From the NCBI RefSeq assembly GCF_000193375.1, contig NC_015315.1, positions 62,001-126,000 on the forward strand: a stretch of DNA of 64,000 nucleotides, written 5' to 3'. The notes beneath the pieces are model-generated. The model searched no databases. It was given only the letters and a program-made list of their open reading frames with translations, and was not told the origin of the DNA. The DNA comes from Thermoproteus uzoniensis 768-20. Lineage in GTDB: Archaea; Thermoproteota; Thermoprotei; Thermoproteales; Thermoproteaceae. Below, piece after piece: positions 35,083 through 43,581 of the stretch. Every line of letters begins with the position of its first letter. Positions within the stretch are counted from its first letter, which is position 1. The translations under genes and the position numbers were made by a program.

Positions 35083-37128
35083 GTGGCCGTAGAGCTGGCT
35101 CAGGAGACTGTGCGCAACAAGGTGAAGGACTTCATCCTCTCGAACGAGAAGGTGCTGGACGAGGTCGTCAACATGATTGTCCAGCACAAGAGGAGCCTCG
35201 AGGTGGACTTCAACGACGTCTTGATACACGACAAGGAGCTCGCCGATCTCTTGGTCGAGAGGCCGAGGCAGGTCCTGCCGCTGGCGGACGCCGCAGTGAG
35301 GGAGGTGGTGGAGGAGAAGGATCCCGAGACGGCCAGACGGCTCAGGAGGTTCTACTTCCGCGTCAAAGGATCGCCCTACTCAATACCTCTTAGGAAGTTG
35401 CGGTCGGAGTACGTGGGGCGGCTGATCAAGGTGGAGGGCATAGTCACCAGGCAGACCCCGCCGAAGCACTTCCTCCACAGGGCCCTCTACAGATGCACCC
35501 AGTGCGGATACGAGCTGGAGCTGGTGCAGGAGCTGGAGAGGCACGTGGAGCCCCCCTCGCGGTGTCCCAGATGCGGCGCCGCGAAGTCCTTCGTCCTCGT
35601 GACCGAGCTCTCGCAGTATATAGACTGGCAGAAGCTGGTGGTGCAGGAGAGGCCGGAGGAGCTCCCGCCGGGCCAACTGCCGAGATCCGTCGAGGTCGTC
35701 GTGCTAGACGACCTGGTAGACTCGGTGAAGCCGGGGGACATAGTGTCGTTGACGGGCATCTTGGACCTAGCCATCAGCGAGCTCAAGAAGGGGAAGCCGC
35801 CTGTCCTCAGCTCCTTCCTCTCGGCGGTCCACATAGAGTCCACCAACAAGGAGCTGGTCGAGGACATAACCAAGGAGGACGAGAAGAAGATAATCGAGAT
35901 ATCGAGGAGGCCGGACGTGAGGGATCTCGTGGTGAGGTCGATAGCGCCTTCCATATACGGCCACGAGGAGGTCAAGGAGGCCGTGGCCTGCCTCCTCTTC
36001 GGTGGGAACGAGATAGTGTACCCCGACGGGGTGAGGGTCAGGGGCGACATACACGTGTTGGTGGTGGGCGACCCGGGCACGGCGAAGTCGCAACTGCTCA
36101 AATTCGCGGCGAAGGTGGCGCCGCGCGCCGTCTACACGACGGGCAAGGGGTCCTCCGCCGCCGGCCTCACAGCCGCCGTGGTGAGGGACAAGCTGACGGG
36201 CGACTTCTACCTGGAGGCGGGCGCGTTGGTGCTGGCCGACAAGGGCGTCGCCATAATAGACGAGATAGACAAGATGGACGTGAAGGACAGAGTGGCGATA
36301 CACGAGGCCATGGAGCAACAGACCGTCTCCATAAGCAAGGCCGGCATAGTGGCGACTCTCAACGCAAGGGCGGCCGTCCTCGCCGCCGCCAACCCGGCCT
36401 TCGGCCGCTATCTGCCCAACCGCACCGTCGCCGAGAACATAGACCTCCCCGTCTCTCTGCTGAGCCGCTTCGACCTCATATTCGTCGTCAGGGACGAGCC
36501 GCAGGAGGACTACGACAAGGCCGTGGCCACCCACATACTGGATCTACACACGGGCGCCCTCCCCGAGTCCTTCAAGGACATAATAAAGCCGGACCTCCTC
36601 CGCAAGTACATAATATACGCCAGGAGGCACGTCAAGCCCCAGCTGAGCGAGGAGGCCAAAGACAGGATAAGGCAGTTCTACCTAGAGATGAGGAGGCACT
36701 ACCAAGGGCCCGGCACGGCCATAGCCATAACCGCCCGCCAGCTCGAGGCGCTCATACGCCTGACCATAGCCGAGGCCAAGATGAGGCTGTCGCCCATAGC
36801 CACAGCCGAGGACGCCGAGAGGGCCATAAGGCTGTATCTGGCCTTCCTCAAGTCGGTCGGGATAGACCTGGAGTCTGGAGTAGTCGACATAGACTCCATA
36901 ATGACGGGAGTCCCCGCGTCGCGCCGCGAGGCCTACATAAAGCTGACCGAGCTCCTCAAGAAGCTGGAGGAGGCCTACAAGGGCCCCGTGAAGCTCGACG
37001 CCTTGCTGGACGAGGCCGAGAAGGCGGGCGTGCCGAGGGCGGAGGCCCAGAGGCTCGTGGACCTCATGATAAGGAACGGCGAGCTCTACACGCCGAGGCC
37101 CGGATACGTCAAGAGGATAGGGGCCTAG
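35083..37128 (+). CDS. mcm: MCM replicative helicase
   Basis: Hexameric 3'-5' helicase that unwinds DNA at the replication fork. The 681-residue protein has an N-terminal domain with zinc-binding CTQCG and CPRCG (about residues 138-166), Walker A VGDPGTAKSQLLK near residue 330, Walker B VAIIDEIDKM near residue 390, and the arginine-finger motif LLSRFDLIFV. A C-terminal winged helix ends the protein. GTG 35083 follows CTTAAATTT by about 23 bases. It overlaps the GINS gene at its 3' end by 4 bases, and both work in the CMG complex. Confidence 0.97.
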   Translation: MAVELAQETVRNKVKDFILSNEKVLDEVVNMIVQHKRSLEVDFNDVLIHDKELADLLVERPRQVLPLADAAVREVVEEKDPETARRLRRFYFRVKGSPYSIPLRKLRSEYVGRLIKVEGIVTRQTPPKHFLHRALYRCTQCGYELELVQELERHVEPPSRCPRCGAAKSFVLVTELSQYIDWQKLVVQERPEELPPGQLPRSVEVVVLDDLVDSVKPGDIVSLTGILDLAISELKKGKPPVLSSFLSAVHIESTNKELVEDITKEDEKKIIEISRRPDVRDLVVRSIAPSIYGHEEVKEAVACLLFGGNEIVYPDGVRVRGDIHVLVVGDPGTAKSQLLKFAAKVAPRAVYTTGKGSSAAGLTAAVVRDKLTGDFYLEAGALVLADKGVAIIDEIDKMDVKDRVAIHEAMEQQTVSISKAGIVATLNARAAVLAAANPAFGRYLPNRTVAENIDLPVSLLSRFDLIFVVRDEPQEDYDKAVATHILDLHTGALPESFKDIIKPDLLRKYIIYARRHVKPQLSEEAKDRIRQFYLEMRRHYQGPGTAIAITARQLEALIRLTIAEAKMRLSPIATAEDAERAIRLYLAFLKSVGIDLESGVVDIDSIMTGVPASRREAYIKLTELLKKLEEAYKGPVKLDALLDEAEKAGVPRAEAQRLVDLMIRNGELYTPRPGYVKRIGA

Positions 37129-37631
37129 GGGCTCAAGATCTCGCCCAGAAGGGCCTTTACCTCGCCGTGTAGGGCCAGCGCCAGGGCCCTCTCCTCCGGC
37201 GCCAGCCTCCCCTGGAACTCCTCGTCGTCTATCAACTCCGGCGACGCCGCTATGAGCCGAGCCAGCTTCTCCACTCTCCTGATGAGGAGATCCCTCGCCG
37301 CGCCGATCAACGCGCTGAGCGTCTTGGAGTCGCCGTCCTTCTTCAGCTGGGCCACGGTAGCCCTCAGCCTGGCGTAGAAGTCGTCCGGGAGCTTGGCCGG
37401 GAGCTGCTCCCGCTCCTCCACAAACTTCAGCCCGGCGACTTCCTGCGGCTTGAGGAGAGAGGACTCGTCGATCTTCGCCGCGCCGATCTCCACAAGCCTC
37501 AAGGCGGTGTAGACGGGGAGCAACGCCGTCGTGCCCGCCTTGTAGGGCCCCAGCCCCATGAACTGGGGCAAATCCTTGACTATCTGGACTCTGACGCGCC
37601 GCGACTCGGCGACGCCGACGACGACAGGCAT
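37125..37631 (-). CDS. GINS complex subunit, Gins23-like
   Basis: Subunit of the archaeal GINS complex that joins MCM and Cdc45/RecJ at the replication fork. The 168-residue protein has the short N-terminal beta domain (VRVQIVKDLPQFMGLGPYKA) followed by an alpha domain, the domain order of Psf2/Psf3 (Gins23). The assignment rests on this pattern and on the convergent 4-base overlap with mcm, a pairing known in other Crenarchaeota. ATG 37631 follows a minus-strand CTTTATAAC box by about 25 bases; the longer upstream frame lacks family similarity. Confidence 0.78.
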   Translation of the reverse strand: MPVVVGVAESRRVRVQIVKDLPQFMGLGPYKAGTTALLPVYTALRLVEIGAAKIDESSLLKPQEVAGLKFVEEREQLPAKLPDDFYARLRATVAQLKKDGDSKTLSALIGAARDLLIRRVEKLARLIAASPELIDDEEFQGRLAPEERALALALHGEVKALLGEILSP

Positions 37632-37734
37632 ACGGGAGCCGGCGCGTAGAGTTATAAAGATTCCCGCGACCCGATCTGAAATAGTTAGATCTATAATTTG
37701 GAAAAGATTTTTATTTAGATCTCTACGCGCCTCC

Positions 37735-38163
37735 ATGAACGCGGAGACGTTGGCAAGGAAACCGCCCATAACGGTCTCGACCAAGACGACCTTGAAGGAA
37801 GTCGCGAAGACCCTAGCCGAGAGGAAGATAGGAATCGTCGTCGTGGTCGACGAGAAGGCGCCCCAGAACCCGCTCGGCGTGATATCCGAGAGGGACATCG
37901 TGAGGGCCATAGCCACCGGCGTCGACCTCAACACCCCCGCCGAGAAGTACATGACCTCGCCCGTCATAACTGTCGAGGCGTCGGAGCCTCTCTGGAAAGT
38001 CGCCGAGGTCATGAGGACCCACAACATTAGGCACGTGGTCGTCACTAAGGGCGGCAAGCTCTACGGCGTGATATCCATAAGGGACCTCATAGGCGAGGAG
38101 AGCACCCTCCGTAGCTTGATAGAGTACGGAGAGGCCGAGGAGAGGGGCCCCGCCGCCGACTGA
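37735..38163 (+). CDS. CBS-pair domain protein
   Basis: A 142-residue protein made of two CBS domains (about residues 1-65 and 70-125), including the motifs GVISERDIVRAIA and GVISIRDLIGE. CBS pairs bind adenosine nucleotides or SAM and usually regulate partner proteins. No attached catalytic domain. Acidic C-terminus. ATG 37735 follows TTTTTATTTAG by 26 bases. Confidence 0.9.
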   Translation: MNAETLARKPPITVSTKTTLKEVAKTLAERKIGIVVVVDEKAPQNPLGVISERDIVRAIATGVDLNTPAEKYMTSPVITVEASEPLWKVAEVMRTHNIRHVVVTKGGKLYGVISIRDLIGEESTLRSLIEYGEAEERGPAAD

Positions 38164-38203
38164 TCTTAACCAACGCCCTTTTTAAGCCGGGAGCCCCGGC
38201 AAT

Positions 38204-38425
38204 CTGTGGTTCGAGACGACGTATAGATGCCCCCGTTGCGGATCCCCGTTGGTATATATCGAGAGGAGGGGCTCCGCCGCCTTGAGGTGCCCGGCCTGCG
38301 GCGTGAGGGTGTGGACCGACGCCCGCACCGCGGCTAGGTTCGCCTCGGGCGGGAGGCTCGAGTGGCAGAGGTTCATGGAGCTCCTCTACGCCGCCTACGC
38401 CTACCGCCTTGCTATGAAGGCCTAA
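38204..38425 (+). CDS. Small zinc-ribbon protein with apparent CTG start
   Basis: A 73-residue frame with YRCPRCGSPL and, about 18 residues later, LRCPACGVRV, two Cys pairs of a zinc ribbon, followed by a helical C-terminus (LEWQRFMELLYAAYAYRL). The frame has no ATG, GTG or TTG before the first Cys pair; an in-frame TAA lies at about 38183. The only usable codon is CTG at 38204, about 22 bases after a CTTTTTAAG box, the position where neighbouring leaderless genes start. The function of such zinc ribbons is unknown. Lies 22 bases before hel308. Confidence 0.65.
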   Translation: MWFETTYRCPRCGSPLVYIERRGSAALRCPACGVRVWTDARTAARFASGGRLEWQRFMELLYAAYAYRLAMKA

Positions 38426-38447
38426 ATACCGGCCGCCAGCCCCCTCC

Positions 38448-40598
38448 GTGGACGTCTCGTCGTTGCCCATACCGCCCGGGCTGAGGGACGCCTTGAGGAG
38501 GCGGGGCGTGGAGAGGCTCTACCCCCCGCAGGAGGCGGCCGTGCGGGCCGGCATCCTGGAGGGCGCCAACGTCGTGATGACCACGGCGACGGCCTCGGGG
38601 AAGACTCTCCTGGCCGAGGTAGCCGCCGTGAAGACTGCGCTCGAGGGGAGGATGGCCGTGTTCACAGTGCCCCTCAAGGCCCTCGCCTACGAGAAACAGC
38701 TCCACTTCTCCTACTACGGCGATTTGGTCGACGTGGCGGTGTCCACGGGAGAGTACGACTCCGACGACGCGTGGCTCCACAAATACGACGTGGTGATAAC
38801 GACGTACGAGAAGCTCGACAGCCTTCTGAGGCATAGGCCAAGCTGGCTCAACAAGGTGGGCCTCATAGCCCTCGACGAGATACACTACGTCGGCGATCCC
38901 AAGAGGGGGCCCGTCCTCGAATCCATAGCGGCGAAGGTCAAGTACCTTGGCCTCAAGGCGCAGATAGTCGCGCTCAGCGCCACGATCGGGAACCCCGAGG
39001 CTCTGGCCAAGTGGCTCGGGGCCAGGCTGGTCAAGTCCGACTGGAGGCCCGTTCCCCTCATGGAGGGGGTCTACGCAGACGGCGCTATCCAGTACGCCGA
39101 CGGGAGCGTCAGGCATATACCCAAAGGCGCCGACCCCGAGGTCGCCTTGGCCCTAGACGCGGTGGAGAACGGCGGGCAGGCCCTAGTCTTCGTCAACAGC
39201 AGGTCGGCCACTGTGTCGACGGCGAGGAGGATAGCCGAGGCCGTGGCGGCCGGCGGGAGGAGGCTGATAGACCCCGAGGCGGCGGCAGACCTCGCCGCTA
39301 AGGTCGAAGAGGCGGCGGCGAGCAAGATCATAGGCAGAGAGCTGGCGGAGGTGGTCGCCAGAGGCGTCGCGTTCCACAACGCCGGACTGGAGCTGGAGCT
39401 GAGGCGTATCGTCGAGGAGGGCTTCAGGAAAGGCGTAATAAAGGTCGTCGTGTCCACCACCACGCTGGCCGCCGGGGTCAACCTCCCAGCGCGGAGGGTA
39501 GTGATAGCCGAGCTGAGGAGGTACGACCCGTTGACCGGCGTCGAGGAGATACCAGTCATGGAGTACAGGCAGATGGCGGGGCGGGCCGGCAGGCCGGGCC
39601 TCGACCCCTACGGCGAGGCCGTGGCGATAGCCTCGAGCGAGCGGGAGGCCGAATACATAATGGAGAGGTACATAAAGGGCGCCATAGAGCCCGTGAGGTC
39701 CCAGCTGTTCTCCGACGTGAACCTCAGATCCCACCTGCTCGGCGTAGTGGGGAGCGGGTACGCCAACACCGAGGACGAAATAGTCGACTACCTCTCGGCG
39801 ACGCTGGCCTACATACAGCTGGGGCCAGCCGCCATGTCCATAGCGAGGAGCAAGGCCGAGAGGGCCTTGGACCAGCTGGTGGCCTGGGGCTTCCTTGAGA
39901 AGGCGGGAGGCGCCTACCACGCCACGCCGCTGGGGAGGCTCGTCTCCCGGCTCTACGTAGACCCCGAGACCGCCGCCACGTACATAGACCTCCTCAAGGC
40001 GATGAGGGGCGACTCGCCGGTGGCCTACATATATATCGTCGCCGCGTCCCCCGAGGTGCCCAAGATATGGCGCGGCCGCCTCGACAAGAAGATCGCGGCC
40101 GAGATAGCCAGATCGTTCCCCGACCTCCCCCTCGACGAGGAGGACGACGAGTTCAGGCAGACCGTCAAGACTGTCCAGATGTTGTGGGAGTGGGCCAACG
40201 AGGCGCCGGAGGACAAGATATACGAGAAATACGGCGTGGGCCCCGGCGACGTGAGGGTGTACGCCGACCTCTTCGAGTGGCTGGGGACCGCCGCCTCGAA
40301 GCTCGCCGCGGCCGTGGGCCTCCCCCAGAGAGCCGAAGGCGCCTTGAGGGCAACATACCGGGTGGTATACGGCGTGAGGGAGGAGCTGCTGGAGCTCGTC
40401 GTGAACCTCAGAGGCGTGGGCCGCGTAAGGGCGAGGACGCTCTACCAAGCAGGCTACAGGACGCTCGCCGACGTGGCGAGGGCCAAGCCCGCCGACATAG
40501 CCCGCCTGCCGGGCTTCGGCGAGAGGCTGGCCGCCAGCGTGGTGGAGCAGGCGAGGGCCGCCTTAGACCAGAAAGGGATAGCCAGGTGGGCCCGCTAG
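38448..40598 (+). CDS. hel308: Hel308-type SF2 DNA helicase
   Basis: 3'-5' helicase acting on stalled forks, related to HelQ. The 716-residue protein has Walker A TATASGKTLLAE near residue 48, DEIH near residue 146, SATIGN (motif III), and QMAGRAGRPGLD (motif VI). A winged helix and ratchet domain follow, and a C-terminal helix-hairpin-helix with RGVGRVRARTLYQAG and RLPGFGERLAASVVE. GTG 38448 follows GCCTAAATACC by about 24 bases. Overlaps the wHTH gene by 4 bases. Confidence 0.94.
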   Translation: MDVSSLPIPPGLRDALRRRGVERLYPPQEAAVRAGILEGANVVMTTATASGKTLLAEVAAVKTALEGRMAVFTVPLKALAYEKQLHFSYYGDLVDVAVSTGEYDSDDAWLHKYDVVITTYEKLDSLLRHRPSWLNKVGLIALDEIHYVGDPKRGPVLESIAAKVKYLGLKAQIVALSATIGNPEALAKWLGARLVKSDWRPVPLMEGVYADGAIQYADGSVRHIPKGADPEVALALDAVENGGQALVFVNSRSATVSTARRIAEAVAAGGRRLIDPEAAADLAAKVEEAAASKIIGRELAEVVARGVAFHNAGLELELRRIVEEGFRKGVIKVVVSTTTLAAGVNLPARRVVIAELRRYDPLTGVEEIPVMEYRQMAGRAGRPGLDPYGEAVAIASSEREAEYIMERYIKGAIEPVRSQLFSDVNLRSHLLGVVGSGYANTEDEIVDYLSATLAYIQLGPAAMSIARSKAERALDQLVAWGFLEKAGGAYHATPLGRLVSRLYVDPETAATYIDLLKAMRGDSPVAYIYIVAASPEVPKIWRGRLDKKIAAEIARSFPDLPLDEEDDEFRQTVKTVQMLWEWANEAPEDKIYEKYGVGPGDVRVYADLFEWLGTAASKLAAAVGLPQRAEGALRATYRVVYGVREELLELVVNLRGVGRVRARTLYQAGYRTLADVARAKPADIARLPGFGERLAASVVEQARAALDQKGIARWAR

Positions 40599-40852
40599 AG
40601 GCCGAAGGCGTCCAAGAAGCTCCGCCACCTCCTGTACTCCGAAAGGAACCGGGCCCCCTCCCTTGTCATGCAGACCTCCCCCGCGTCCCGCCTGACAAGG
40701 CCCCTCCTCTCCAGCTCCTCCAACAGCCTCGACAGCCTGTCGTAGGCCAGATTGGCCTCTGTGGCCAAGCGCGTGGGGTTCGAGCACCCCGGCTCCAAGG
40801 CCGAGAGCACGTCCGCTATTATCTCTATCTTACTTCTTCTCGGCCTCGGCAT
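40595..40852 (-). CDS. Winged helix-turn-helix DNA-binding protein
   Basis: An 85-residue protein, nearly all one winged-helix domain: EIIADVLSALEPGCSNPTRL, AYDRLSRLLEELERRGLV as recognition region, then the wing and TREGARFLSEYRRW. It resembles small archaeal regulators of the Sso10a/ArsR-like type. It begins inside the 3' end of the upstream membrane-protein gene (23-base overlap), so the two are probably co-expressed. Confidence 0.85.
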   Translation of the reverse strand: MPRPRRSKIEIIADVLSALEPGCSNPTRLATEANLAYDRLSRLLEELERRGLVRRDAGEVCMTREGARFLSEYRRWRSFLDAFGL

Positions 40853-41381
40853 AGGTCACCCCCGCCGCCAGGAACACAGCCGCCGCCGTCCTCAAGACCA
40901 GCGCGAGGCCGTAGAGGCGCATAGCCGCGAGGCTGGCCGAGAAGAGGAGGTACGCCGCGGCCACAAGCGGATTTCCGCGCCCCTGCAAAGATCTGTAGAG
41001 AAGGACGGCGCCTATATACGCCGCCAGCCCGGCGTCCGCCGCCAGCAACAGGAAGGACCTCAAGGCGGGGTCGGCGCGCTGGATCTCGGGGGCTAGGAAT
41101 ACGGCGTAGGCGGCGGAGGGAGAGACCGAGATCGCTATCAGGAGCAGGCCGGCCCCCATTATCTGGTAGGAGAGGAGCACTAGGGGGGCCAAGGGCCTGA
41201 GGAGGCCCGGCGCCGCCACGGCCCCCGCCAAGCCCTCCAGCAAGAGGGAAAACGCGAAGACTATCTGGCCCATGGCGAAGAGGCCTATCCTCGCCTCTCT
41301 GAAAGACCTATAGGCCTGGATCCCCCTGGCAATTACGTAGAGCGATACGGCGATGAGGATGAGGTTGGGTACGAGGAACAC
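40830..41381 (-). CDS. Six-helix membrane protein paired with wHTH regulator
   Basis: A 183-residue protein with about six hydrophobic helices and few charged residues outside short loops (YRSFREARIG and EIQRADPALR). No family recognised. GTG start at 41381, with only a weak T-rich box upstream. The overlap with the downstream winged-helix gene suggests a membrane sensor-regulator pair (inference). Confidence 0.7.
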   Translation of the reverse strand: MFLVPNLILIAVSLYVIARGIQAYRSFREARIGLFAMGQIVFAFSLLLEGLAGAVAAPGLLRPLAPLVLLSYQIMGAGLLLIAISVSPSAAYAVFLAPEIQRADPALRSFLLLAADAGLAAYIGAVLLYRSLQGRGNPLVAAAYLLFSASLAAMRLYGLALVLRTAAAVFLAAGVTYAEAEKK

Positions 41382-41396
41382 GGGACGGGAAAAAAG

Positions 41397-41906
41397 CTAG
41401 GTTATTTGAGCTGTGGCGTTGCCGTAGTACACCGTCATCTGAGCCGCGCCGAGCGGCTGGACGACCGCCCTATAGATCCCTCCGCGGTACGCGACGTATA
41501 TGAGGGCGTCGCCCGTATAGAGCCGCAACGCGAAGGCGCCTCTGCCCACCACGCCGAAGGCGCTCTCGACCGAGTAGGTCCGCCCCCCGGCCTCCACGAC
41601 GCCGCTACCGGCCACAACCTGCGCGACGCCGTAGGGCCCCCTCACTATGCCGACCAGCCTCAAGTCCAGCGACACCTGCCCCGACGACATGGCCACAGTT
41701 AAGTTCTCGGCCGTCGGCGGGTACGCTGAGGCGTTGGCGGGCCAGCCGTGTGGGCGTACTGCGACACCCGGTGGGCAAGAAACGGCGTTGTAGCCGGGCC
41801 TGTGCCCCGCGGGGTAGGTCGCTGTCTGTTGCCCAGCCGCGTAGGCTATATAGGCCGCGACGACGGCGAGGGCCGCGGCGGCCGCTACGATCCATATCCG
41901 CCTCAT
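41397..41906 (-). CDS. Membrane-anchored extracellular protein
   Basis: A 169-residue protein with an N-terminal hydrophobic anchor (WIVAAAAALAVVAAYIAYAA, residues 4-23) and a beta-rich outer domain with sequons (NASA, NLTV, NATA) and a single Cys in VSCPPG. Unknown function; similar in layout to the proteins at 29215 and 52860. ATG 41906 follows CTTTTAAG by about 24 bases. Confidence 0.72.
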   Translation of the reverse strand: MRRIWIVAAAAALAVVAAYIAYAAGQQTATYPAGHRPGYNAVSCPPGVAVRPHGWPANASAYPPTAENLTVAMSSGQVSLDLRLVGIVRGPYGVAQVVAGSGVVEAGGRTYSVESAFGVVGRGAFALRLYTGDALIYVAYRGGIYRAVVQPLGAAQMTVYYGNATAQIT

Positions 41907-41971
41907 GGGGAGCGCGGCCGCACGGACTTAAAAGACGAACTCACCTCAGGTGAGTAGGGGAAAAAGGGGGG

Positions 41972-42208
41972 TTACTGTTGCCTCCTCAGCTCCCTCGCGA
42001 GCTCCTCCAGCTCCCTAGCCAGCGCCTCCCTGCTCTGCGGATCTAGACGGCCCGCGTTCTCCTTGACGAATTGGGCCAGCCCCCTGATCTGCCACACGGC
42101 GGCTCTCAAGTGGAGGTCGAGCCACTCGTCGTAGGTCGGGCCCCAGACGGGCGGCCCCCTCCACCACCAGCCGCCGCCCCAGCCCATCGCCCATTTCTTC
42201 CACCACAT
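41972..42208 (-). CDS. Small Trp/Gly-rich protein with C-terminal helix
   Basis: A 78-residue protein in two parts. Residues 1-25 are dense in Trp and Gly (MWWKKWAMGWGGGWWW, then RGPPVWGP). Residues 26-78 are an amphipathic, charged helix ending ARELEELARELRRQQ. No Cys or His, so metal binding is not obvious. Family not recognised; the Gly/Trp-rich start recalls some small archaeal DUF5320-like proteins. The promoter has a TATTTAAA box flanked by repeats (42210-42252), suggesting tight regulation. Confidence 0.65.
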   Translation of the reverse strand: MWWKKWAMGWGGGWWWRGPPVWGPTYDEWLDLHLRAAVWQIRGLAQFVKENAGRLDPQSREALARELEELARELRRQQ

Positions 42209-42209
42209 G

Positions 42210-42252
42210 TATCGAAACAGATATCGGATATATTTAAATCTTTCGATATCGG
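42210..42252 (-). promoter_or_regulatory. Promoter with TATCGAAA and ATATCGG repeats
   Basis: Around the minus-strand TATA box (ATTTAAATATA, about 42229-42239) are TATCGAAA at 42210-42217 and its inverse TTTCGATA at 42241-42248, plus direct repeats of ATATCGG at 42221-42227 and 42246-42252. Read on the minus strand, the sequence TATCGAAA-GATTTAAAT nearly matches the promoter at 9478-9497. Confidence 0.6.
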
Positions 42253-43149
42253 TTAGAGCCTAACCACGTCGTACCTCCCGACGACCTTCAGAAGAGTGGT
42301 CCTCCCCCTAAGCGCAGACACAAGCCCGTCGAGCCCGTCGCCCACCTCCAGCTCCACCAAGAAGAAGTAGTCCCAGGGAGAGAGGCGCGTCGGCCTCGAG
42401 TATATGAGGGACATGTTGACTCCCGCCGCCGCGATTGGCTCCAGCGCTCTGTAGAGAGAGCCGGGCGTGTTCGGCACGGCGAATATCAAGGCGGCGTAGC
42501 GGCCCCCGCCGGACCCAGCCGGCGATATGACGGCGAATCTGGTGTAGCTCTCGGCGTCTTCGACCCCGCACTGGGCCTCGAAGCCGACGAGGGCCCTCGG
42601 CGACGCCAAGACCCCGCAGTCGGTGCAGGTCTCGAAGGCCTTGACGGCCTCGGCTGTGCTGTTGGTGTAGACCACCTGGGCCCCCAGCGAGGAGAGGAGC
42701 CGCCGGGCTTGGGCTATGGCGTGGGGGTGGGAGTAGACCACCCGCGGCGTTCCCCTCTTGGCGAAGCAGAGGACGATCCTCATCTCCAAGACGGCGGATA
42801 TGCGGACGTTCCGCGTAGCCAAGGAGTCTACTGTCTCCCCCACGGGCCCCTCTAGCGAGTTCATGAAAGGCACCACGCCCAGATCGGCGGAGCCGCCCTC
42901 GACCATGGCGAAGACCTCGCCGATTGTTCTGGCCGGCACCAGCGAGGCGCCCGGCATGTAGGAGGAGGCCGCCTCCCACGTGAACGACTTCTCCGGGCCG
43001 AGGTAGGCGACGACGGGCTTGTGGCGCCTGGATATCAGCGAGGCCAGAAACGCGCCGAGCTCGCCGCCGATAGAGGGAGGCTCAGGGCAAGACGCCCTCA
43101 GCTCGACCAGCTCCTGGATGCGGCGCTCCAGATCCCGAACCCCGCGCAG
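42253..43149 (-). CDS. pheA: Prephenate dehydratase with apparent CTG start
   Basis: Converts prephenate to phenylpyruvate for phenylalanine synthesis. The frame has the family start VAYLGPEKSFTWEAAS at about residues 47-62, GVVPFMNSLEGPVGETVD, and a C-terminal ACT domain (VPNTPGSLYRALEPIAAAGV, then IYSRPTRLSPWDYFF) that binds phenylalanine. The usual first ATG (42957) would remove the conserved start. In-frame CTG at 43149 lies 28 bases after a minus-strand TATATAAAT box, so it is the likely initiator; the ATG at 43154 is out of frame. The added segment LRGVRDLERRIQELVELRAS resembles the first helix of chorismate mutase. Confidence 0.82.
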   Translation of the reverse strand: MRGVRDLERRIQELVELRASCPEPPSIGGELGAFLASLISRRHKPVVAYLGPEKSFTWEAASSYMPGASLVPARTIGEVFAMVEGGSADLGVVPFMNSLEGPVGETVDSLATRNVRISAVLEMRIVLCFAKRGTPRVVYSHPHAIAQARRLLSSLGAQVVYTNSTAEAVKAFETCTDCGVLASPRALVGFEAQCGVEDAESYTRFAVISPAGSGGGRYAALIFAVPNTPGSLYRALEPIAAAGVNMSLIYSRPTRLSPWDYFFLVELEVGDGLDGLVSALRGRTTLLKVVGRYDVVRL

Positions 43150-43193
43150 TCCATGAGGGGCGGAACGGCCGGATTTATATAGATTGGCCGCGC

Positions 43194-43391
43194 CTACAGA
43201 TCGGCCTCCGCGTACACGTCCGCCCTCAACGGGAGGTCCAAGACGAGGCGCGCCTTGTACCTCGCGCCGCCGCCCAGACCCCAGACCTCCCCCGGAGATA
43301 TGCCGATGCGCTTGGCCCCCCCCACCTCTACGGCCCGCAGCACCACGTAGAGCCCCCGGCGGCCCGCGACGTCGAGGATCTCCCTCACCAC
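43194..43391 (-). CDS. Hypothetical protein, start uncertain
   Basis: A frame of at least 65 residues from GTG 43391, containing REILDVAGRRGLYVVLRAVE and ending DVYAEADL; beta-alpha-beta in feel. Coding character continues upstream of the GTG (DLGLQKAEVVLAKASSNGV), so the real start may be an in-frame CTG at 43415, which lies 26 bases after a weak GATTTAGG box. No family recognised. Ends just before the pheA promoter. Confidence 0.55.
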   Translation of the reverse strand: MVREILDVAGRRGLYVVLRAVEVGGAKRIGISPGEVWGLGGGARYKARLVLDLPLRADVYAEADL

Positions 43392-43581
43392 GCCGTTCGA
43401 GGAGGCCTTGGCCAGGACGACCTCGGCCTTCTGGAGCCCTAAATCGGCGTGTGGCTCGACTCGCGCCGAACGCGCAGTGCGGCGGCGCTGTGTGGGAGCC
43501 GCGAGGCCGGCAGACGCTGTGGCTAGTCAGCTCGGCGCCGTGTATAGTCGACGACTAAAGCCCCGCGCTCTTCCTCAAGCC

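Noticed and set aside
35493-37172. Very long plus-strand frame of 559 codons in another frame of mcm
   Set aside because: Shadow of the MCM gene caused by G+C-rich codons; Arg/Gly/Pro-heavy with no family motifs.
38087-38470. Minus-strand 127-codon frame over the zinc-ribbon gene
   Set aside because: The plus strand encodes CPRC...CPAC with a TATA box at the right distance; the minus frame has no features.
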